This document shows, in pieces, positions 12,203 to 23,560 of a stretch of 64,000 nucleotides of DNA. How positions within the stretch are numbered: position 1 is the first letter of the stretch; each line of letters starts with the position of its first letter. Source of the stretch: Sipunculus nudus. Its lineage: Eukaryota > Annelida > Sipuncula > Golfingiida > Sipunculidae. The notes below the pieces were generated by a model. The model was not told where the DNA came from, ran no database searches, and saw only the letters and a program-made list of their open reading frames with translations. The stretch covers positions 68,072,300-68,136,299 of the forward strand of contig CM049314.1 in NCBI GenBank assembly GCA_026874595.1, written 5' to 3'. The position numbers and the translations under genes were made by a program.

Positions 12203-15200
12203 TGATGGGCTTATACAATTGTCGCAATATGATTCCCCGAGTATAATTTGAACATTTTTGCATGAATATCAGTGAGGGACAGCTCTTAATGTTTTGATCC
12301 TCTTTCGAATACAGAGAAGAAAGTATGCTCAAGGGATGTGGTACAACTTCTGCATGACATTCGCAGGGGACGTCTTTTAGATCTAGGACCTGCATTTACA
12401 TATAATAAGTTGTTTGTAATGTTTTGCAGGAGAGTGCCTGCCTGCTGTCAACTTCACTATACTGAATGTGATCGCACTTATCACAATTTCATGTTATTCA
12501 TTGTCATTATTTTTATGTTGCCCAAAGATACAGGAGATCAAATCCACGTGGCTGCTAAGGAAAATTAAAACTGAGTAATATATTAAATGGAGAAAATCTG
12601 CAAAAGCTGAACTATAGGTAGAACCAGAAGTCTCTTGGAAATGGTTCTTGCGGGAGCATTGGATGTATATAGAAAATTTGCGATAGCAGCAAAGCATAGG
12701 ACGGACCAAACACTTCTATAGGTACGAGAGCTTTTTGTCAACCATTTATCCCTTTACACCCCCCCCCCCCCCACCTGACTGCCGAGGACACGGTATGCAA
12801 GTAGGTAGTACAGACTAATAATAACTTCTATGCAACGTAAATTATTTTTTTTTCTATAAGCTTATATGTTTCTAGAGCGTTTAAAAATGTGAGAGAGTCT
12901 GTACAGCGCTATATTTTATAATATTCCTACTTCCGATCATAAAATGAATGATTCTAGTGTTTTTGGTGTGCTTTCTCGGTGTAAAATATTAGTTAGCAGG
13001 ACAGTGAAAAGTAAATTTACAGTATTTTACATTATAGGGGTTTGTACTTTGACTCGTATGGGACACGCACAAAAAAATATATTTTATCTGGTACCCATGC
13101 AATAATTATCGCGTGCGCACGCCTTAGTATACCATGCTTGCTAAAGCCCTCATTAGGACAAAAATGTATGTGGTCTGCTGTTTGTTGCATTTCAAAGCCC
13201 TTGTGCAACTTTAATATTTGAATGAACTTTTGACCTGGGTTTTCATTGCTTTAGTATAAGATTTTATTGCGCTTATCAATTTTTATGTGTTCAGGGATAA
13301 CTTTTGTGAGTTTGTTTTATGGTTACTGATTTTAAGGGGAATCTTTATTTGTCTTTTATCTTTTAGACTTAGGGTCCATTTAGGGTAGAATTATATTATC
13401 TCGGATAAACAAAACTTGGAAAACAACATGTCGGTTTCTATTAAGTCTCAACGGAAAGCTTACAACAAAAAGTGTCAGCCATGACACTTCATTTTAGGCT
13501 GGGGAGAAGGGGGGCATGTCCACCCTCCCTTATTATGGTCATGTGTTGGGCCTCCATTTTCAACTCTTTCCGGAGGAAAACCTTTCTACGAGAAAATTGC
13601 TTAATGCAGCCTCAAATCTGTCTACAATAATAGCTTAATATTATGAAAATTTGGTATTGCACATAATTGCACATTCGAACTACCCCGCCCCACTCCCCTT
13701 CCCCGCTCTCACATTCTCTGAAAGAAATATGGAACATGAGTGTTGTAATAGTCGCTGTTACTATAATTATAATCCAGTATAGAAAAACATTCCTGAATGA
13801 TTAAAGGTGAAGCTTATACTGTTATGTCATGCTATATTTTTCTCGTTTCCACGTGACAGTATCGCGTGGCCACGCGATAAAAAAATATTTCTATATGTCC
13901 TATACTTGCCATCGTAACTTGCTAGCCACCGTAACTGGTTAGCATCCCAAATTTTTTCACAAGCAAGTAAGGTAAAAACCTCAACCGCTTGCTGTTACAG
14001 ATGATTTGAGGTGGTTCCAGTTCTTATTCTGAATAGGCACAGAGAGAAAAGATGAATATATTAAAAATGTAATAAACTCTGGTACTCGCCGTGAGGTCAA
14101 CAGAAACGAGGATCTGTATCTCATATGTCTGGATGTTATTGACCTGTGTTATTAATATATTATAAGACAATGCTGGTAAACAGATGTCATAATCTTTGAG
14201 ATAATTTCTTAATGTATAGTTTTTATATCTAGATATGCCGGCTATAAAATATTAGTAAATTCCGGTTTATTTGCTAGCTCAACAGTTTGTAGCCAATCAA
14301 AAAGGGATTAATTACAGGTGTCAGTTTGGTTTCTCAACGTTCGAGTCAGAATTATGTAGACAGGATATACCTTGCTGGTAGGCTTTATAGGGTTAAGGCC
14401 TCGTGAACTATTATTTCTTCCTCTGAAAAGTACGTTATTGACTCAGAATATCGATATGTATCAAATCGTTATCATAATGTAAAATTATCATTTCAAACAG
14501 TCTACGAGAGGGAAAACAAAGAAAATGAAAACGTAAGCACATGTAGTTAGACGAGATAATCAGAGATAAGCAGGGAGGAAAACAGACAGAGACAGATACA
14601 CTAGCACCGTTTTCCTTACCGAAACTGACGGTAAAATAGATTGGTATATTCTCCTAAAATACCTTGTGGGAACCACTTATGTGTACCAGGACAAGTGCGA
14701 TTAGATATATAAGTAATTAGGCTAAATAGTTTGAGTACAAATCTACGGTTGAATAAAATTAGAGGGGTTATTAGTGTAATTACTTAAAAAAAACTATACA
14801 AGTGTACTTCTAAATGTAATTGGAAAGTATCCGTAAGCCTAAATATAATAATCATCGCGTTCCGATTCCTGGTGCTCAAGAAAATCTGTTATTTCTACTC
14901 GGAAACTGTATTGAATGCTAATTCAATCGTCTATCCTGATAATAAAATAATTTGGGATTTATAATGCTATTAATACTCTATATTTCAATATTTTTCAGCG
15001 AGAAAGTTTGTCATAGATATGAGCTTCAGCTTATCCAACATGACAGACAGCTACATTGACAGATTTACCCTAAACCCAACCCCCACCCCACCCAACCCCC
15101 GACCATAATAATTAACAAATTGATATAAGAGCTCCAGTATCTGAACAACCAATTAATTGATCACCAGGATACTTTGCATGCATATTGATCATGGAGTGTT

Positions 15201-15385
15201 ACACCATTTCCTGTCGACTGGAGGATTCATATGCGATTCTTTTAAATTTTTACGCATTTTCTTCTCATTTTTTTTTAATTTGAAGCTCAGTTCTATGCCT
15301 CTTTGGTACAAAATACGGTAAGCAATTCACAAAGGAAATAAAGGCAATACCAATCCTGCTAATAATAGATGATTATTAATTACAG
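12203..15385. other. No recognised gene between the receptor and the AGA pseudogene
   Basis: Short open frames on both strands just downstream of the receptor (12114-12709) have no recognisable product. A run of Cs lies near 12762-12773. A 20-bp perfect palindrome lies at 13860-13879. I looked here for relatives of AGA exons 1-4, which would be expected upstream of the pseudogene, and did not see them. Confidence 0.5.
13860..13879. repeat. Perfect 20-bp palindrome
   Basis: TATCGCGTGGCCACGCGATA equals its own reverse complement. A related half, 'tatcgcgtgcgcacgcc', lies at about 13107-13123. It is GC-rich in AT-rich surroundings and may be the core of a short palindromic dispersed element. 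Confidence 0.9.
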
Positions 15386-17607
15386 AACGTGACCCCTGAC
15401 CTCCGGAGTCATTGTTGCCCATAGAGGCATCAAGTATGCCTGGCGTCCCTCAAGACCTTGACGAGAACACCACGACCCTGGCATCGACCAGAACTGAAAT
15501 GTCGTCACCGGAACTAGCACTAACGGGCTTAGTTTCAAAATACCTGGGTATGTTTGTTCTGCATATTTTACTCATCTCTCGTACTGGTCTTATTAAACAT
15601 CCCCAGTGCTTTTTGTAAGAGGGTCTTGTAGCATTGGGCCACATGGTCAGAAGCACATGCAAGACCTAGAAAGTTCTGATTACTGTGATCGGGCATTGCA
15701 GGTGTTCGCCGATATTAGTTTGGGCAATTCCCATTGGCTGCTCATTATATCACTTGCTCGAAAATAAAGCCGCCATATGAATTCCGATTTCAAAGAAATA
15801 TAATGATATTCTGCCCCCTACGCTAGCCTTTCGATCCTTCACAGTTCGACTAAGTGCGATTCTTTTTTGGATAAAAAATTATTAAACCACGAGGACGTTC
15901 TCTTATTATTTATGAAAGATCATGAAAATTGTTTGTTTACAAATTTCAAGAATCGCTGTACTTTGATGCACTGGGGACAAACTAAAATCGCCAAGCACAA
16001 ATTTTAGCCCAGCGCCAATAAGGCACAAGGCCCCTGTGTCAGTATACAGTAAAATCGACTTATTGCGAGCAGTTGATCAATGCAATGAGTAAAAATAATC
16101 AAGCGCGACAATTACAAAGGATGTGTATTTTCCTTCCGCTTACAAGAAACCCCCTGGTTAGACCTGTATAACCTTTTATATAGTATAACCGTGTATTTTA
16201 TAGATAGGCCGAGTTATGTCGGTCAGTCATTCGATTATAGACCTTTATCAATAATTGAAACTTATTATTCATAATATATTATTGTTTTCACGGTTACGTG
16301 AAGTGGGCCGCACCGATACTGTATGCACATGAAAGAAAGAAATAATTCCGGGAATATAAACACTAAGTAGGAAGTGATCTTTAATCTGGATTCTGGCGGC
16401 GTACGGAACAAACGGGACGTATTCTAGCTTGACATGTCAACGTATAATTGTTATAAGCCTACGGATGCCGAAGTATAAACTAAAGCAACAAGTCACAAGC
16501 AACATAATTATAGCTGAACATTTTATAATTACAGAAACAATGACGATTACTGTCGTATGCGAATAAGAACCGTTGGCGGAAGGAACTACAACATACGATG
16601 TTACAGAATACTGTTGTTCGAACATTGAACATGTTATCGTTAAAAATCGATATTATTATTATGATTATTATCATTATTATTATTATAATTATTATTATTG
16701 GAATATCGCGCGGCCGCAGGCCATTTTATTGATTAAAAGCATTGTTCTTTTCTGCCCTTCTAATATTTACAATATGAACCAGAGGAGAAGCATAATAAAA
16801 TCCACTATTGATCCTTCGATTGCTCTTTCTTTCAATCATCGAACAATATGTTACACTCATTTCTGAACAATAAGGTTAATATTTGTAAACCCCCTTTACC
16901 CGTATATTTTTTAGTCTTGGGTTTGAGAAGATCAGGTACCTCTATCTCATCCTATAGGTTGAGAATTGTTGAAAAGAATTCAGGTTTTATCTGCTCTGTA
17001 TTTATGTACAGTATGTATTCTTTATTTGTTTTCAGGAGAGTGGCAGATACTCCTGTCGCCGGAGCCGGACGTTACGCCGACAACGAGGCCGGTTTGACTG
17101 TCTGCTTGGGTAACAGAGATATAATCCTGCGATACCTACCCAGGTTTATCTCAGCCATTGACTCAAGCCACTTAGTTCATTCATCATGCATAACGTTGAT
17201 TGTAAGAATTATTATGGTTATATACCTTTGTTGATTTAAAAGTGAATGTAAACACATTCAGCATTTAAATGCTAACGCAGCCTAAGTATATACTTCTGCA
17301 GCTCTTTAGCTCAAACCTCCTCTGGTTATAATTGGTATCAACTAGGGCAAGTATCTATCGCACTTACGAGTTCTGATGTGTATTATGTAAACATCCCTAC
17401 GTATATCTCGGTAAATTCTCCTTGTTATATTTCTGAATGTATGTAAAACTAAATGACAATGTTTTAACAGCTATCAGGCCGTGGAGTCAATGCTCAGATG
17501 CATGTTGCCGTCAAACGCCGGCATGATGCCATGCGACGTATCGCGCGTCGTGAATAAAACAACCTTTGGTGGTAGCATAATCGTCCTGTCCAAGACGGGA
17601 GAACACG
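15386..17607 (+). pseudogene. Aspartylglucosaminidase-like pseudogene (exons equivalent to AGA 5, 6 and 7)
   Basis: Three exon-like blocks still flanked by AG and GT match the AGA gene at 56-64 kb. Block 15386-15547 starts NVTPDLRSHC (compare [10 protein letters not shown]) and ends [17 protein letters not shown] with a GTATGT donor. Block 17036-17143 reads RVADTPVAGAGRYADNEAG and ends DIILRYLP. Block 17471-17607 reads SYQAVESML and ends IIVLSKTGEHG with a GTAAGT donor. The first block is broken by an in-frame TAG after about twelve codons, at least two frame shifts, a TGA where the gene has a glycine codon, and loss of the catalytic threonine of the HDTI site (HHDPGI remains). Blocks for exons 1-4 and the final exon were not found. 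The other two blocks are well preserved, so inactivation looks fairly recent. It lies in the same orientation as the intact gene about 40 kb away. Confidence 0.85.
16646..16700. repeat. ATT-rich microsatellite
   Basis: Irregular (ATT)n/(TAT)n run inside the intron between the first and second AGA pseudogene blocks. It creates the poly-tyrosine frame on the + strand. Confidence 0.85.
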
Positions 17608-18625
17608 GTAAGTCCAACGTGAGTTATCATAGGTAACTCAGGGTTGCATGTCTAGATGGTGAATAATATAGGTTTTCTCAGAGTTGCATGTCCAGGTTGT
17701 AAGTTAATATGTGATCTCAGCTTTGTTTATCTGTAGGGGGGTCGATATAGATTATCTGAGGGTTGTTGATCTGCAGGGGGAGTCTAGAAAAGTGATCTCT
17801 GCGTTTCATGTCTTCAGGGCGAGTCAATAACGTTGATCTCAGTGTTGCATGTGCAGAGTGTTCTCAGTGTTCTCAGTGTTGTTTATTCGAAGGGTGAGTC
17901 AATACAGGTTATCTGAGGGTGGGTATCCCTGGGGTGAGCTAATAAAGGTGATCTGAGCGTTGCATGTCGAGGGGGAAAGCCAATATAGTTGATCTCTGCG
18001 TGGATTATCTGTAGAGTGTGCCAATAAAGATGAACTCGACGTTGTTTATCCTCAGCGTTATATGTCCAGGTGGTGAGTCAACATAGGGATCTAAGCGTTG
18101 CATGTCAACAGGCTGAGTCAATATAGGTGATCACATAGTGAGTCAATCTAAGTCAACTCAGCGTTGTTTATCTGCAGGGGGAGTCAATATAGATGATCTC
18201 AGGGTTATTTATCCGTTGGGGAGTCAATATAGGTAACCTCAGCGTTGCATGTCGAGGTGGCGAGTCCATATAAGTGATCAAAGCGTTGTTTATTCACATG
18301 GTGAGACAATATAGGTGATCAAAGCATTGTATGTCAATAGGGCGCATCAATATAGGTGATTTCAGCATTGTTTAACCCCGGGTTGAGTCCATATAGGTCA
18401 TCTTAGCTTTGTTAATGCTTGGGGTGATAATTATGATCTCAGCATTGCAGGTCCAGGAGGTACGCAAATATAGGTAATCTCAGCGTTGTTTACCCCCAGG
18501 GTAGGTCAATACAGTGGATCTTAGAGTTGTTTATCCCATGGTGAGCCAATAAAAGTAAACTTAGCACTGTATGTCCAAAGGGTGAGTCAGTATAGGTGAT
18601 CTTCGCGTTGCATGTCGACAGGGCG
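17608..18625 (+). repeat. Degenerate minisatellite of about 45 bp, roughly twenty units
   Basis: Units follow the pattern 'gtgagtcaatataggtgatc', then 'tcagcgttgcatgtc' or 'tcagcgttgtttatc', then 'caggggg'. They begin directly at the GTAAGT donor of the third AGA pseudogene block and run about 1 kb to the edge of the CTLD scrap at 18630. Units differ by substitutions and small indels, so the array is old. Many units keep a 'gtgagt' donor-like core. Confidence 0.85.
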
Positions 18626-18629
18626 AATG

Positions 18630-18781
18630 AGACAGGCTATGGGTGACATTTGGTGTCAGATGTTTGGTGTCAGAAGAATTGGCATACAGGACAATCAAAC
18701 AATTGCAACGGGCGTGAGAACTATCTCCAACGAAATGAGAGTCCCTGTAACTCTTCTTTGCTGGGGGTTTATCTCTGAAGC
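18630..18781 (+). pseudogene. Fragment of a C-type lectin last exon
   Basis: Aligned by eye with the last exon of the lectin gene at 45.3 kb, this stretch keeps 'tgggtgacatttggtgtcaga' (compare 'tgggtgacatccggcattcg'), then reads NWHTGQSNNCNGREN (compare NWYPGQPDNNKGREH) and ends 'gggtttatctctgaag' (compare 'ggtttcatctgtgaag'). The QPD motif has become QSN, the second conserved cysteine codon is TAT, the WND region is lost, and a 14-bp word 'tgtttggtgtcaga' is locally duplicated, shifting the frame. Clearly non-functional. It lies next to the AGA pseudogene, as the live lectin locus lies upstream of the live AGA gene. Confidence 0.75.
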
Positions 18782-21220
18782 GTCAACAACAAAAAACTGT
18801 AAGATCATGCAATAAGAAGTATGAAATTGTTTCTCATATAATTGAATAGGCTTTTTTTATGTACTGATATGCATGCAAGTGATATATAATGTTTATTATA
18901 ACCTGTCCATTAGTACTAAGTACATTACTCATGTATTGCTTTCTCGCCATCTGTCTTTTAAGGGTGGAGATATTGCGAATGAAGAGCCTCTCGGCTGATC
19001 GAAGTCGTGCCTGGAGCTTCCCCTGTTGTCTGGAGGTCCAGGCTAGCGCGGTCGTTATTGTGTGCTTCTTTTGTGTCAAGCAACCGATTCTTGCCAAGCC
19101 CTTTGCCATGTATTGTCGAGGACAACAGAAAAAAAACCGCGCACAACATCACATAACGGGTAAAGTGACTGCCCTATGAAAGGGAATAACACTCGAAACG
19201 CGCAGAGGACTGATTTCATTTATACAGGATACCCTGGTCTATGCCACTTCCCAACAGCATTCCATGCATCTCTTGATTTATTATCGTTATCCGTCGGCTG
19301 ACCTGCCAAAAACTTTTGTGTAACGAGTGAGCCGCCACGGACTTTCGTTAAACGTTCAACCGTGAACTTCCAACTGTTCCGAACATTTTATGATCGCCGA
19401 ATTGGACTGGACTTCAGTTATGTAAATATTTGTGTGACAGGGCATACCAGAGACTTTTTTTAGCTTTCATTGTCTCTTAATTCTATAATTTTGTTTGTTA
19501 TTGTACATATTGTATATAGTGCCATGATTCGAATTTAAAGGGCACCTTTATAACACCTAAAACGTCTTCTTTTTTTACCTGTGAGGATACGTGTCTGAGC
19601 GTTTGTTTTGCTGTCCATATAGTCAGATTTTCGGTGTGAATGATGACCGTAACAATATATATATTTATATATATATGCTTCAGTTGTTTTTGCCAAATAT
19701 TTCGCCCCCCACCCCCACCCCCCTGCCCCCCCCCCCCCACACACACACAAACTTAATCCTGACTAGGCCCCGGCAATTACACCGTACATGAAATAACAAT
19801 GAGGCTACAATATGAATGACTCATCATAGATGTACATGAGACGTATTGAAGATATATTTTCGCGGAAATTTTCTTTTCGCGAATATCGCAAATTTAAAGC
19901 CCTCACAAAAAAGCCGGACACAGTATAACAATAAATACATGCTGTTTGTTTCGCGAGCTCTTACAAAAACAATACCAGTTGAAAATTATTATGATCACAA
20001 AATTAACGTCCCAGCAAGAACAAGTACGCTTAATAGGAACAAATAAGACCGCTGTTGTTTTATTACAACAACTCTCCTTTCCTCTCTAAACATCAGAAAC
20101 GAAGAGCATGTGACAACTTTAACGGACAGAAGGCTGAGGCAATGACCGAGCTGTGCTTGTCAGTTTCTACGTGTCCAGTGTCCACCAAGTTTCTTCGGCT
20201 ATATTAGTAACAAGCCGAAGAACCGGCAACCAAATATTTGGCATATCATTACTGGGCATATAAGATTTTCTTCGGCATCTTAGGGCATGTGGGGAAAAAT
20301 GATTTGGTTGTCTAGGTTTTTTCTTTATTCTTCTGTTCGTTTGTCTTGGGTGCCGTTTTTCTGATATCTTCTAAATATGGTTCTTGCGGATAGTCCTGAA
20401 ATGTACACAATTTTCGACTTTGGTGTTCGATAGACATTTCTGGACTCAATGGTATTGAATAATAAACATATAGATGGTCTGAAAAGTTTAAGTAATGTAC
20501 AGATATGCATAAATGCACACGGATAATTATATCAATTTTTTTTTAAACTGGTACTAAGTAAGTATTTCTCGGCCTTCAGTACTCCTTAAAGTTGTTTCCT
20601 ATATTTTTGTGACCGCATCTATTGTCATTCTAGCTTAACTAAATATGTACGACTGAATGACTTAGCAGTACCACACGCTCAGTCTCATTTTCTACCTTAG
20701 TATTAAGAAGTAGAGCTGACAAATACACTTGCGGATCCTGGATGTGTAATCAACCCAATTTTAGGGTCATACCATTGAGGAAGCCCCGAAAGTCGCAGTC
20801 ATTTGTGAGCAGAACGTCCATCCTGGGCTCGTGTCGACCGTGAAATATACCATCGCCTTGGCTGATATTCGAAGTCACAATTCTCTTAATCCCCTGCTCA
20901 GTGTAATGCTTGGTATGAGTTCTGCTTGTGATATAGATCGCTTAACCACCTGCTCTGTGTGACACTTTAATTTACTGTTTTTATTGACTGTTTAAGTACT
21001 ACAGCTGCTTGGTCGATCTCTTAAATATCAAATTGCAACATTCAAAGAGCGTTTTCAGTAAAACGTGGTCGGAGCTCTTTCCATACAACCAAGTGGCTTT
21101 GAGTATCATGAATTTGGATATAGACTTGTTTGTATTCTTGTGTGCTGGCAGGTGCCGCCACCGGTAGTGTCCCTGTCAAATCTAATATGTGATATGTAAG
21201 TCTGCAGACACACACAAAAA
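18782..21220. other. No recognised gene
   Basis: The stretch holds a C-rich run near 19706-19740, an AT run near 19655-19675, and short words of the 'cgcggaaattttc / tcgcgaatatcgc' type near 19860-19890. A short hairpin lies at 20191-20222 (TTCTTCGGCT / AGCCGAAGAA, 12-base loop), with another 'ttcttcggca' at about 20269. A frame near 20770-20960 containing KVAVICEQN was considered as a late AGA exon and rejected. Confidence 0.45.
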
Positions 21221-21225
21221 TATAA

Positions 21226-21248
21226 ATATATACATGTATATATATATT

Positions 21249-21281
<33 letters not shown>

Positions 21282-21328
21282 TTTTAGGGTCTGTTTGACA
21301 TATTCAATATATTTCGTGTATGGCACGT

Positions 21329-21374
<46 letters not shown>
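21226..21374. repeat. Two AT microsatellites
   Basis: (AT)n tracts at about 21226-21283 and 21332-21374, separated by a short unique stretch. Just downstream, at about 21410-21485, a passage of about 60 bp is imperfectly doubled ('ggttt(t)atggttttaggat' and 'ggtttatggttttagaaaa'). Confidence 0.85.
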
Positions 21375-21376
<2 letters not shown>

Positions 21377-22189
21377 CAACCACATTTCATACATACTACA
21401 ATTATAGGTTTGATGGTTTTAGGATACAAGGTATTATGTATCCTGTAAGGTTTTATGGTTTTAGAAAACCAGGTATTATGTTTCCGGTGTAAGTTAATTC
21501 TAAACAAGGTTTAGATATGTAATATTTCATAATATACTCAGAAATGGAAAAGAAATTTATTATTCTAATTATTAATTAATTTCATTTGCAATATATAAAC
21601 ATTATTCTCTACATTGCTAACGGGGGGGGGGGGGCGGTAGATTACATAGATCATGCCCGTTTTGCTAAAAAATGGGTGATATATACCTCTGTCCCCCTTT
21701 GTTGACGCTCCTGGAAGTCTGACTCAGCATCAGCAGTGGTCTGAATGGAATAGTCTTTTCGCTTGTGGTGTATATCAGAGTTTCACGCTACACTTGCGAC
21801 GTGACCAGGGAGGAGAAATGGGGAGAGAATGGGTGAACAAGAGTATCACAATCCACTTAACAATCATTAGTTTAGGATGTGTGATTCCTTATCTCTAGTT
21901 TCTTAGTTATCTCATTAAAATTTCGGAATAATGTCAGACTTAAATGTTGGTTGCTGTGGCAGCGAGCTGTGAGATTTGTTTTTAGAGTTGCCCATTGATG
22001 GCGCATAATGACAAAAGCCCTCTGATAGCAATTTTAAGTCTGGAGATTTAATATTTTTTTTAAATCAACTAAAAGGAACGAATCACCTAATTATCTCTGT
22101 ATACCGGTATAAAAGTGCTTTGAAATTTAAAATAAAACAAAATATTGATTTATATCAAAAAGACAATCTCTGCAATATAAGTGTATTTG
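21375..22189. other. No recognised gene
   Basis: AT-rich unique sequence with a G run near 21624-21635. No coding or repeat evidence beyond the small doubling at its left edge. Confidence 0.45.
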
Positions 22190-22575
22190 CAGTTGTGCCT
22201 GTTGAAATCAACTGTTGTGAAATTGGAAATCAACAGTTGTCAGTGTTGGAATCAACAGTTGTACCTCTGGCATCAACAGTTGTGCCTTTTGAAATCAACA
22301 ATTGTGCCTTTTAAAGTCAACAGTTTTGAGTTTGATCATCAACAACTGTGCTTGTTGATATCAACGGTTTTGTCTGTGAAATGCAACACTTGTGCCTGTT
22401 GAAATCAGCTGTTGTGATTGTGAAAATCAACAGTTGTGCCTGTTGAAATCAACTGTTGTGACTGTGAAAAATCAACAGTTGTGCCTGATAAAATCAACAG
22501 TTGGTCATTTTTAAATCAACTGTTGTGCCTGTGAAAATAACAATTCTGCCTGTAAAAATCAACAGTTATGCTTAA
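22190..22575. repeat. Minisatellite of about 22 bp with self-complementary core
   Basis: Some fifteen degenerate units of 'aatcaacagttgtgcctgtt'. The core CAACAGTTG / CAACTGTTG is nearly self-complementary, so adjacent units can pair as hairpins. Open frames of 64 and 73 codons across it are periodic artefacts. Confidence 0.85.
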
Positions 22576-22984
22576 AAAAATAAAAAATATTTTGCCTGTT
22601 AGTGATAGGAATTAGTTTGAAATTCATAATTGATTTTTGAAAAATAAAAACGACCGATGATTGATTATTTTCTGTACTTTTTCATATTACCTTGAAATAT
22701 TCTCTATAATACTACTTAAAATATAAATCTCAGTAAACGGTGTGAAATGTACATCGATAATCAAAATCAATCCACCCGCTGCCGGACGATTATTGGCTGC
22801 GCAATGTTCCGTTTTGATGCTGTCTGTATACTAGATCTCGAACAGGATTAGATTCTTTGGATGTGCATACATAATTGTTTTAAATCGATTTGTGCAAAAA
22901 CGCAATTGAGTTAATCGATTTTGAAAGAAAACGACCAATTATTGATTTAATCGATAAATAGGCACACCACAGGTGCCTGTTGAT

Positions 22985-23000
22985 ATCAATAGTCGCAATT

Positions 23001-23037
<37 letters not shown>

Positions 23038-23560
23038 TAATAATTTATTTTATAAAGCGTAAGATCCACCAGACATGGTGCCCTAAACGCTTTACACGAC
23101 TAAAAACTGACAAATTAAAAGATATTTGCTAAATTAGCAATGAATAAAATGAATCAATAAAAGCATTACAAATTTAAGTTTTAAAATAATAAATAAAGAT
23201 CCAGGAATTCATATCAGAGAAGTTCATTGACTTTAATATCCGTAAAACTGTTTGGACAAATGGGTTTTAAGATGAAATTTAAAGGCTGACACAGTGGATT
23301 GTGTTCGCAGGTACAGGGGTAATACATTCCAAAGTTTAGAACCTGCTACCCCGAAAGCTCTCATCCATACAGTCGATGGCCCTGTGAATGGAACATGAGA
23401 ATTGTCGGTTTGGCATTTCCTCCACTTAAGTCAGTGCTAGGTGACGGCCTCGGTTGAATGGGTGGCAAATGGACAAGAATTTTGTGTAAACCTTTCAAAT
23501 GAATGAGCAGCCCTTCCAATCTGTGTTGCTGGTCAGTTTTTCGTTTAATGTTCAATTTTA
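22985..23560. repeat. Dispersed repeat with an AAT tract
   Basis: An (AAT)n run at about 22999-23042 is followed by 'ttattttataaagcg', 'gccctaaacgctttacacga' and, further on, 'ggtacaggggtaatacattccaaagttt'. The pattern 'tatatagcgcaacat ... gatgcgcttcac' recurs at about 60205-60262, so this looks like a dispersed element. It resembles widespread invertebrate repeats containing 'ATAAAGCG ... CGCTTTAC'. The family is not identified. Confidence 0.55.

Noticed and set aside
12114-12709. Overlapping frames of 71-93 codons around and after the receptor stop
   Set aside because: Shadow of the receptor end or unsupported; no homology.
20770-20965. A late AGA exon (frame with KVAVICEQN, vaguely like the human GAVICANV segment)
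   Set aside because: The equivalent segment is already accounted for by IIVLSKTGEHG in the 17471-17607 block; the rest of the frame has no match and the borders are poor.
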